Below are positions 44,116 through 50,727 of a stretch of DNA of 64,000 nt, one piece after another; positions within the stretch are counted from its first letter, which is position 1; each line of letters opens with the position of its first letter. The stretch is from Candidatus Rokuibacteriota bacterium (lineage in GTDB: Bacteria > Methylomirabilota > Methylomirabilia > Rokubacteriales > CSP1-6). A model generated the notes under the pieces. It did no database searches, was not told the origin of the DNA, and saw only the letters and a program-made list of their open reading frames with translations. A program made the translations under genes and the position numbers. The stretch covers positions 151,831 through 215,830 of the forward strand of contig QHSP01000016.1 in assembly GCA_003220495.1 (NCBI GenBank). Reading direction: 5' to 3'.

Positions 44116-45231
44116 ATGAGACGATTCGCGATCCTGACGCTCGCGGCGCTGCTGGTCGCGGGCGGGTTCGGTGCGGCGCAGGCGCAGACGCCGCCGATCG
44201 AGGGCGAGCTGGCGCTGATCACGCCGGTCTCGAAGTTCATCCACGACGCGGCGCTCAAGGCGTTCGCCGACTACGCCAAGGAAAAGTGGAACGTCACCGT
44301 GAAGGTCAGCGCGATCCCGGCGGGCACGCCGGTCGCGTACGGGCGCGTCGTCGAGTGGAAGGGCCGGCCCGAGGTCGATATCTTCTGGGGCGGCGAGTCC
44401 GCGCTCTTCGAGAAGCTCGCCGAGCAGAAGCTCCTGCAGAAGGTCGAGATCTCCCGCGAGGCGTGGGACTCGATCCCGGCCTCGATCGGCACGCCGAAGC
44501 CCATCCCGCTCAAGGACAAGGACGGCCACTGGGTCGGCACCGCGCTCGAGCCCTACGGGCTCGTCTATCATCCGAAGAAGATCCAGCGCCTCGGCATTCC
44601 GGAGCCGAAGGAATGGGACGACCTCCTGAACCCGAAGCTCAAGGGCGAGGTCGCCCAGTGCGCGCCCACGCGGTCGTCGTCGTCGAACGCGACGTACGAG
44701 GTGATGCTGTCGATGCACGGCGAGGACAAGGGCTGGGACTGGCTCCGCAAGCTCGCCGGCAACACGGGACTCTTCACCGCGCGCAGCCGCGACGTACCGA
44801 CCGTCGTGGCCAAGGGCGAGTTCACCGCGGGCTTCGCGGTGCCGTCGTACATGGCGTTCGAGGAGAAGCTCGCCGGCTTCGATCTCAAGTTCGTGGCGCC
44901 GAGGAACGCCTTCGTCACGCCCGAGCCCATGGCGATCCTCGCCGGCGCTCGCAACCCGAAGGCGGCCCGGGCGTTCGTCGAGTTCCTCCTGAGCGAGCGC
45001 GGCCAGCGTGTCTTCATGGAACGCGGGCTGTTCCCGATCACGCCGAAGTACAAAGTGCAGGGCCCGCCGGGCTCGCCGGCCGAGCTGGCGGTGGAGTTCA
45101 CCGGCGGCGTGCGCTCCTACTTCGAGCGCGACGTCTCGAACGTCTACGACGAGGCGGTCGCACAGAAGCGGTCGGACGCGCTCAAGCAGAAGTTCCGGAC
45201 GGACATCGAAGCGACCTGGAAGAAACCCTGA
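44116..45231 (+). CDS. ABC transporter substrate-binding protein, family 1 (second importer)
   Basis: A 371-aa exported binding protein with a signal peptide (MRRFAILTLAALLVAGG, cleavage near AQAQ). RPEVDIFWGGESALFEKLAEQKLL, KDGHWVGTALEPYGLVYHPKKI, EWDDLLNP and NPKAARAFVEFLLSERGQ are typical of binding proteins for ferric iron, thiamine, spermidine or 2-aminoethylphosphonate-type solutes (PF13343/PF13531 group). The ligand is not determined. Its position directly behind glpK in a coupled operon suggests a glycerol- or phosphate-related solute rather than iron. There are 13 bases between it and glpK, with GAGAGGAGA as ribosome site. Confidence 0.82.
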   Translation: MRRFAILTLAALLVAGGFGAAQAQTPPIEGELALITPVSKFIHDAALKAFADYAKEKWNVTVKVSAIPAGTPVAYGRVVEWKGRPEVDIFWGGESALFEKLAEQKLLQKVEISREAWDSIPASIGTPKPIPLKDKDGHWVGTALEPYGLVYHPKKIQRLGIPEPKEWDDLLNPKLKGEVAQCAPTRSSSSNATYEVMLSMHGEDKGWDWLRKLAGNTGLFTARSRDVPTVVAKGEFTAGFAVPSYMAFEEKLAGFDLKFVAPRNAFVTPEPMAILAGARNPKAARAFVEFLLSERGQRVFMERGLFPITPKYKVQGPPGSPAELAVEFTGGVRSYFERDVSNVYDEAVAQKRSDALKQKFRTDIEATWKKP

Positions 45232-46289
45232 AGATCCGGCTCGACCGGATCCAGAAAAAGTTCGGGAGCGTGACCGCCGTCGACGGCGCGAGCCTCGAGA
45301 TCGGCGACGGCGAGCTGTTCACCTTGCTCGGGCCATCGGGGTGCGGCAAGACGACCCTGCTCCGGCTGATGGCCGGCTTCTACACGCCGGATGGCGGCGA
45401 GATCTGGTTCGGCGAGCGCCGGGTCGACGCGCTCCGGCCGTACGAGCGCAACATCGGCATGGTGTTCCAGAACTACGCGCTGTGGCCCCACATGACGGTG
45501 CGCGCGAACGTCGCCTACGGGCTCAAGCTGCGAAGGCTCGACGCCGCCACGATCGCGGAGCGCGTCGCGGCGGGCCTGGGCAAGGTGAACCTGGCGGGGC
45601 TCGAGCTCCGCTATCCCGGGCAGCTCTCGGGAGGTCAGCAGCAGCGCGTCGCGCTGGCGCGCGCGCTCGTGCTGAATCCGGACATCCTCTTGCTCGACGA
45701 GCCGCTGTCGAACCTGGACGCGAAGATCCGCGTGCAGGTGCGCGCGGAGATCCGCAAGCTGCAGAAGGATCTGGGGATCACGACGGTCTACGTGACACAC
45801 GACCAGGAGGAGGCGCTCTCGCTCTCGGACCGGGTGGCCGTGATGCGTGACGGCCGGGTCCTCCAGGTCGCGCCCCCCAAGGAGCTCTACGAGCGGCCCG
45901 CCGGCCGATTCGTCGCCGACTTCGTCGGCACCAACAACTTTCTCCCGGGCACGTGCCGCGAGGTCGCGGCCGACCGGATCTGCGCCGAGACCGCCCTCGG
46001 CCTCGTGCGCGGCACGCCGACGCCGCGGATCCGCCCCGGCGAGCCCTGCGTGCTCGCGATACGCCCCGAGAACATCGCGCTGGGCACCGCGCCCGAGAAC
46101 ACGTTCGCGGGCCGGGTCGTCCTGGCCTCATACCTCGGCAGCACGCTTCGCTATGACGTCGAGATGCGCGACGGCGTCATGCTCAAGGTCGACGTCGGCG
46201 ACCCGTGGCACCACGAAGTGCTGCCGATGAACGCGGCGGTGCACGTCACGTTCCCGGCATCGGCGGCGCTGACCTTGCTCGACGAATGA
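45228..46289 (+). CDS. ABC transporter ATP-binding protein with TOBE domain (probable CTG start)
   Basis: A 353-aa importer ATPase. Walker A LLGPSGCGKTTLLRLMAG, Q-loop MVFQNYALWPHMTV, signature LSGGQQQRVALARAL, Walker B DILLLDEPLSNLDAK and the switch His in YVTHDQEEALSLSDR; a C-terminal TOBE/OB region follows from about residue 240. No ATG, GTG or TTG lies before the first beta-strand (KIRLDRIQKKFG); the next GTG (45270) would delete it. CTG 45228 overlaps the upstream stop as CTGA and has GGAAG upstream, so I take it as start. It may serve both this importer and UgpAE, which lack another ATPase. Confidence 0.9.
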   Translation: MKIRLDRIQKKFGSVTAVDGASLEIGDGELFTLLGPSGCGKTTLLRLMAGFYTPDGGEIWFGERRVDALRPYERNIGMVFQNYALWPHMTVRANVAYGLKLRRLDAATIAERVAAGLGKVNLAGLELRYPGQLSGGQQQRVALARALVLNPDILLLDEPLSNLDAKIRVQVRAEIRKLQKDLGITTVYVTHDQEEALSLSDRVAVMRDGRVLQVAPPKELYERPAGRFVADFVGTNNFLPGTCREVAADRICAETALGLVRGTPTPRIRPGEPCVLAIRPENIALGTAPENTFAGRVVLASYLGSTLRYDVEMRDGVMLKVDVGDPWHHEVLPMNAAVHVTFPASAALTLLDE

Positions 46290-48001
46290 GCAACCGCGCC
46301 GCCGCGTCCGCCGCCCGGAGCTACGCCGCCTCGAACGCGAGTCGCCTGCTCCCCGCGCTCGGCGTCGGCGTCGTCTGGCTCTTCCTGCTCGTGTTTCTCG
46401 TCTATCCGCTGCTGCGCATCCTCTACGACGCGTTCAGCGACGAGGCCGGGCGGGTGACCCTCGCGAACTTCGCCGAGTTCGCGCGTGACCCGTACTACCT
46501 GCGCTCGCTCGGGAATTCGCTGGTGCTCGGCCTCGGCACCGTGGCGGCGACCTCGGTGGTGGGGTTCGCGGTGGCGTTCCTGCTCGTGCGCTATGACTTC
46601 GTCGGCCGCAATCTCTTCGGCTACCTGACCTTGATCCCGATCATCTCGCCGCCGCTGGTCGGCGTGCTCGGGTTCACCTTCATCATGGGGCGCGCCGGGA
46701 CCGTGAACGTCCTGCTCGAGGACTGGTTCGGGCTCGCACGACCGGTCAACTTCGTCTACGGGCTGCACGGCGTGCTGCTCGTGGAGACCCTCCACCTCTT
46801 TCCGATGATCACCCTGAACGTCGTCGACGCGCTCGCCAAGATCGATCCCGCGCTCGAGGAGGCGGCCGAGAGCGTCGGCGCTCGCGGCTTCACCAAGCTC
46901 GTCCGGATCACCTTGCCGCTCACGACACCGGGGTACGTGGCGGGCGCGCTCCTCGTCTTCATCTGGACCTTCTCCGACTTCGCCACGCCGCTGGTGCTCG
47001 GCGTCCACGACCTGCTCGCGTCGCAGGCCTACCTCAACATCGTCCAGTTCGTCGACCGGCGCCTGTTCCGGATGGGCCTCGTGATCTCGGCGCTCATGGT
47101 GGCCCTCGCCGTCCTGTTCCTGGTCGCGGCCCGCCGCTACGTCGCGATCAAGGACTACTCGTCGCTCTCGTACTCGAAGGTCGCGCGCCGTCGGCTGTCG
47201 CCGCTCGGCCAGGCCGGCGCCGTCGCGTTCCTATCGTGTCTGATGCTCCTGTCGTTCATCCCCTATCTCGGCGTGGTGCTGGCGTCGGTGGGGAAGGGCT
47301 GGTCGCTGACTCCGTTTCCGGTGCGCTACACGTTCGCCTACTTCGAGCGGGTCATCGTCGAGACGCCGAAGTACATCGTGAACAGCTTTCTCTACTCGGG
47401 TCTGGCCGTGGTGCTGTGCATCGCGATCGGCGTGCCGATCGCGTGGATGCTGGCGCGCACGCGCCTGCCAGGGCGGGACACGCTCGACGGGCTCAACACC
47501 TTGATCCTGGCGATCCCGGGGACCGCGATCGGCATCGCGTACATCCGGGCGTTCCACTTCGACCTGCCCCTCGTGGGCCGCGCGCTCACGAGCCTCTGGA
47601 TCATCCTGCCGCTGGTCCTCGCGATCCGGCGCCTGCCGTACACCGTTCGGGGCTCGTACTCCTCGCTCCTGCTCGTCCATCGATCGATGGAGGAGGCGGC
47701 GGCGAGCGTGGGCGCCCGGGGGTTCCGGTCGTTCGCCGACGTGACCTTGCCGCTCATCTGGCGCGGCGTCCTGGTCGGCGCGCTCTTCTCGTTCATGACC
47801 TCGCTGCAGGAGGCTTCGGCGGTGCTGTTCCTGTCGCTCGGGGGCTGGGAGACGATCACGGTCGGGATCTTCTCGTTTTACATCGCCGGCAGCGCCAACG
47901 AGGCTGCCGCGCTCGGCGTCATCCTGATCATCGTCGCGGCAATCAGCGTGGCCGTGATCAACCGCGTCGCGGGCGCGCGCATGGGCGGCATGTTCGGCTG
48001 A
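46286..48001 (+). CDS. ABC transporter permease, two fused permease domains (FbpB-type)
   Basis: A 571-aa inner-membrane protein with about 12 helices made of two concatenated permease domains. Each has its own EAA loop: EEAAESVGARGFTKLVRITLPL in the first half and EEAAASVGARGFRSFADVTLPL in the second. This arrangement is seen in ferric-iron, thiamine and phosphonate importers. It overlaps the ATPase gene (ATGA) and ends the nine-gene run. It is followed after 104 bases by the atp cluster. Confidence 0.92.
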   Translation: MSNRAAASAARSYAASNASRLLPALGVGVVWLFLLVFLVYPLLRILYDAFSDEAGRVTLANFAEFARDPYYLRSLGNSLVLGLGTVAATSVVGFAVAFLLVRYDFVGRNLFGYLTLIPIISPPLVGVLGFTFIMGRAGTVNVLLEDWFGLARPVNFVYGLHGVLLVETLHLFPMITLNVVDALAKIDPALEEAAESVGARGFTKLVRITLPLTTPGYVAGALLVFIWTFSDFATPLVLGVHDLLASQAYLNIVQFVDRRLFRMGLVISALMVALAVLFLVAARRYVAIKDYSSLSYSKVARRRLSPLGQAGAVAFLSCLMLLSFIPYLGVVLASVGKGWSLTPFPVRYTFAYFERVIVETPKYIVNSFLYSGLAVVLCIAIGVPIAWMLARTRLPGRDTLDGLNTLILAIPGTAIGIAYIRAFHFDLPLVGRALTSLWIILPLVLAIRRLPYTVRGSYSSLLLVHRSMEEAAASVGARGFRSFADVTLPLIWRGVLVGALFSFMTSLQEASAVLFLSLGGWETITVGIFSFYIAGSANEAAALGVILIIVAAISVAVINRVAGARMGGMFG

Positions 48002-48066
48002 GGTTGTGCCGAACCGACTTCGGGGCTTCGGTCTTCACTGCAGCGAAATCAGCCACTTCCGATCGC

Positions 48067-48095
48067 TTGTTCGCTCGGAGTCATTGTGCTAGTGT
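48067..48095 (+). promoter_or_regulatory. Possible sigma-70 promoter of the atpZIBE cluster
   Basis: TTGTTC (48067-48072), 17-base spacer, TAGTGT (48090-48095), with a start expected near 48102, only a few bases before ATG 48106. Both boxes are weak matches. A short hairpin-forming stretch (CCGAA...TTCGG, 48008-48022) upstream may end the preceding operon. Confidence 0.35.
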
Positions 48096-48105
48096 CCTTC
48101 TTCAC

Positions 48106-48342
48106 ATGGCGCCGTCCGGGGATCAGGGAGCCTGGAAAGCGCTCGGGGAACTCTCCTCGATCGGGCTCGTGCTGGTGGTGGCCACGGTCATCGGGCTCGT
48201 CGGGGGCTACTACGCGGACCGCTTGCTGGGAACGACGCCCTGGCTCTTGCTGGTCGGGCTGGGCCTCGGGATCGCGGCGGGATTCGTCAACCTCTTTCGA
48301 TCGGTGAGCCGCGCCGACCGGGAACTCGATGACACCAAGTGA
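48106..48342 (+). CDS. atpZ: AtpZ/AtpI-like F0F1 accessory protein
   Basis: A 78-aa protein with two transmembrane helices and the short loop GYYADRLLGTTPWLLLVGLGLGIAAGFVNLFR, the hallmark of the AtpZ/'putative F0F1-ATPase subunit' family (PF09527). It has been implicated in Mg2+/Ca2+ supply or assembly support for ATP synthase. ATG 48106 lies at the predicted transcript start. The next gene begins inside its last codons (14-base overlap). Confidence 0.85.
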   Translation: MAPSGDQGAWKALGELSSIGLVLVVATVIGLVGGYYADRLLGTTPWLLLVGLGLGIAAGFVNLFRSVSRADRELDDTK

Positions 48343-48694
48343 GCTGACGACGCGGGTCACGCTCGACACGTGCGCCGCCGTGGCGGCGCTCGCCGCCGCG
48401 GCCTGGTGGCTCGCGGGCGCGCCGATCGCCGTCGGAGTGCTGGCAGGCGGCGCGCTCGCCATCGTGAACTTCCGGTGGCTGGTGATCCGCACGTCGGTCG
48501 CGATGGCGACCGGCATCACGTCGGCCGCCGCGTGGATTCTGGGCGCCGGGCTACGGTTCGCCGCGTGCACCGCCGTCTGCGGACTTCTTCTCGCCACCGG
48601 CTGGGCGCATCCGGTCGCGCTGGTGGCGGGATTCACCGTGTTGCCCTGCGACCTGATCGCGCGCGGCCTCGCGTCGGCGCGCACGGAGCGCTGA
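48329..48694 (+). CDS. atpI: ATP synthase subunit I-like protein
   Basis: A 121-aa protein with about four hydrophobic helices, matching the outline of the ATP synthase I chain (PF03899): variable N-terminus, GGALAIVNFRWLVIRTSVAM, and a C-terminal pair of helices ending FTVLPCDLIARGL. AtpI helps assemble the c-ring. It starts within atpZ and is followed three bases later by atpB, as in many ATP synthase operons. Confidence 0.75.
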   Translation: MTPSELTTRVTLDTCAAVAALAAAAWWLAGAPIAVGVLAGGALAIVNFRWLVIRTSVAMATGITSAAAWILGAGLRFAACTAVCGLLLATGWAHPVALVAGFTVLPCDLIARGLASARTER

Positions 48695-48697
48695 TCG

Positions 48698-49465
48698 GTG
48701 GAAGCGATCGAGCACCCCCCGATCTTCCGTCTGCCGGGGATCCCCGACCACGTGACCTACACGTGGCTCGTGATGGTCATCCTGGCGGCGCTGACGTTCG
48801 CGGCGTCGCGAAATCTCCAATTGGTGCCCCGCGGCCTGCAGAACTTCCTGGAAGTCGTGCTCGAGCAGTTCCAGCAGATGATCGACGACGTGATGGGCCC
48901 CGAGGGCCGGCGCTATCTCCCGCTGATCGCGACCCTCGGGCTCTTCATCCTCACCGGCAACCTCATGAGTCTGGTGCCGGGCCTGGCCGGTCCGACCAGC
49001 AACCTCAACACGAATGGCGCCTGCGCGCTGATCGTGTTCCTGGCTTACCACTGGATCGGCGCGCGCAAGCAGGGGGTGCTGGCGTACCTCAAGCATTTTG
49101 CCGGACCGGTTCCGCTCCCGCTGAAGCCCCTGATGTTCGTGATCGAGGTGATCAGCCACCTGGCGCGTCCGCTGTCGCTGACGCTCAGGCTCTTCGGCAA
49201 CATGGTTGGCGGCCACATCCTGCTCGCGGTGATCTTCCTCCTGATGGGCCTGGACGGGCTGATCGGGTGGGCGCTGTCGGGCAGCGTGGCGGGCGCGGTC
49301 GTCGGGGGGATCGGCGGCATCGTCACGATCGTCTTCACGGTGGGGTTTCTCTATCCGCTGAAGATTCTGGTGGCGTTTCTGCAGGCGTTCATCTTCGTGA
49401 TGCTGACGATGCTCTATATCTCCGGAGCGATCGAAGAGGCCGAGCACCATTCCGAGCACCACTAG
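48698..49465 (+). CDS. atpB: F0F1 ATP synthase subunit a
   Basis: A 255-aa subunit a, forming the two ion half-channels beside the c-ring. HPPIFRLPGIPDHVTYTW at the start, LTGNLMSLVPGLAGPTSNLNT, and the essential Arg in LARPLSLTLRLFGNMVGGHIL are clear, followed by the last two helices with PLKILVAFLQAFIFVMLTMLYI. The start is GTG 48698, the length is typical, and AtpE follows after 27 bases that include GAGGAGGGAG. Confidence 0.95.
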   Translation: MEAIEHPPIFRLPGIPDHVTYTWLVMVILAALTFAASRNLQLVPRGLQNFLEVVLEQFQQMIDDVMGPEGRRYLPLIATLGLFILTGNLMSLVPGLAGPTSNLNTNGACALIVFLAYHWIGARKQGVLAYLKHFAGPVPLPLKPLMFVIEVISHLARPLSLTLRLFGNMVGGHILLAVIFLLMGLDGLIGWALSGSVAGAVVGGIGGIVTIVFTVGFLYPLKILVAFLQAFIFVMLTMLYISGAIEEAEHHSEHH

Positions 49466-49492
49466 CAGATCACACGCATAGAGGAGGGAGTC

Positions 49493-49819
49493 GTGCGACG
49501 TTCACTGATTCTGGTTGGTGTGGCGGTTCTGGCGGTTCCGTCCGCGGCGCTGGCGGCTGACGGCGGCACGGGCGGCTGGATCGCTCCGTTCGCGGTCATC
49601 GCGGCCGGCATCGGCATGGCGATCGCGGCCGGGTTGTGCGGGCTCGGTCAGGGCAGGGCGGTCGCGTCGGCCGTCGACGCGATGGCCAGGCAACCGGGGG
49701 CCGCGGCGAGGATTCAGACCGCGATGATCATCGGTCTGGCGCTCATCGAGTCCCTCGCGATCTACACGCTCGTCATCGCGTTGATCCTCTTGTTCGTGAA
49801 GGGCATCAATTTCGCGTGA
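49493..49819 (+). CDS. atpE: F0F1 ATP synthase subunit c
   Basis: Rotor-ring proteolipid of 108 aa, longer than the usual 75-85 because of an N-terminal signal-like helix ([21 protein letters not shown]). Helix 1 carries GLGQGR (Gln53), the polar loop is ARQPG, and helix 2 carries the ion-binding Glu86 in [19 protein letters not shown], with Ser87 and Tyr91. The Gln, Glu-Ser and Tyr positions match part of the Na+-binding signature of Ilyobacter-type c-subunits. The start is GTG 49493. No atpF/H/A/G/D/C follow; the next gene is rex. Confidence 0.95.
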   Translation: MRRSLILVGVAVLAVPSAALAADGGTGGWIAPFAVIAAGIGMAIAAGLCGLGQGRAVASAVDAMARQPGAAARIQTAMIIGLALIESLAIYTLVIALILLFVKGINFA

Positions 49820-49880
49820 CGACCAGCGCATAGTGGAGGACCGGCGCGCCGCACGCCTCGCGCGCGCGGCGCGCCGTACG

Positions 49881-50531
49881 ATGACGCCACGTCCGAACGC
49901 CCGCCTGACGAAGATCCCCGAGATGACGATCCGTCGTCTCTCGGTCTACACCCGATGCCTGCTGCAGCTCGAGGAGGACGGCGTCAAGACCGTGTCCTCG
50001 CAGGAGCTGGCGGACCGGTTCAATCTCAACTCGGCGCAGGTCCGAAAGGACCTCGCCTACTTCGGCGAGTTCGGCGTTCGCGGCATCGGCTACTACGTCT
50101 CGGGGCTCAAGGCCGAGCTCCAGCGGATCCTCGGCCTCGATCGCGAGTGGCCGGTGGCACTCATCGGCTTCGGCAATCTCGGCTCGGCCCTGTTCCACTA
50201 CCGGGGCTTCGCCCGCCAGGGGTTCCGCATCGCGGCCATCTTCGACGTGGATCCGACGAAGGTCGCGGCCGAGGTCGAGTCGACCCCGATCTTCTCGAGC
50301 CGCGATCTCGGCCGCGAGGTGAAGGCTCGGGGCATCCAGATCGCGATCGTCGCGGTGCCCATAGAGGCCGCGCAGTCGGTCGCGGATCAGCTGGTCGCGG
50401 CCGGCATCAAAGCCATCCTGAACTTCGCGCCCGCCCGCATCAAGGTTCCCCGCGACGTCCGGCTCAAGAACGTCGACCTCTCGATCGAGCTCGAAACTCT
50501 CTCGTTCTATCTCGCCAAGACTTCTCGCTAG
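49881..50531 (+). CDS. rex: Redox-sensing transcriptional repressor Rex
   Basis: A 216-aa winged-helix repressor with a C-terminal NAD(H)-binding Rossmann domain. DNA-binding segment: KIPEMTIRRLSVYTRCLLQL, VSSQELADRFNLNSAQVRKDLAYFGEFG; sensor segment: VALIGFGNLGSALFHYRGF and FDVDPTKV; C-terminal domain-swapped helix ends LSIELETLSFYLAKTSR. Rex leaves DNA when NADH/NAD rises and typically controls respiratory and fermentative genes, including ATP synthase. ATG 49881 fits the family; GTG 49833 is an alternative. Position right behind atpE is suggestive of control over that cluster. Confidence 0.95.
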   Translation: MTPRPNARLTKIPEMTIRRLSVYTRCLLQLEEDGVKTVSSQELADRFNLNSAQVRKDLAYFGEFGVRGIGYYVSGLKAELQRILGLDREWPVALIGFGNLGSALFHYRGFARQGFRIAAIFDVDPTKVAAEVESTPIFSSRDLGREVKARGIQIAIVAVPIEAAQSVADQLVAAGIKAILNFAPARIKVPRDVRLKNVDLSIELETLSFYLAKTSR

Positions 50532-50552
50532 CGGATCCCAGGGTCGCGGGCC

Positions 50553-50710
50553 GGCGGGTGGGGGCGGCGGGGTCGGGCAGGGTCCGCGACCACGCGGCAC
50601 GCGTGCGCTGCCCCACTCGTCTGGGCTCCACCTGGGCGCGGTACGTCCGTCGCCGCTTGGAGGGAACGAGTCGCGGTGGCCCCTACCCGACCCCGCCGCC
50701 CGCACCCGCC
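50553..50710. repeat. Large inverted repeat upstream of mfd (REPIN-like layout)
   Basis: Two 30-base arms, 50553-50582 and 50681-50710, are inverted copies with 28 of 30 positions matching by my count, separated by 98 bases. The arms are G-rich on one strand (runs such as GGGGGCGGCGGGG). It fills most of the rex-mfd gap. Paired inverted GC-rich arms with a roughly 100-base middle are the layout of REPIN-type repeats. Confidence 0.7.
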
Positions 50711-50727
50711 AGCCCGCCGCAAAGGCC

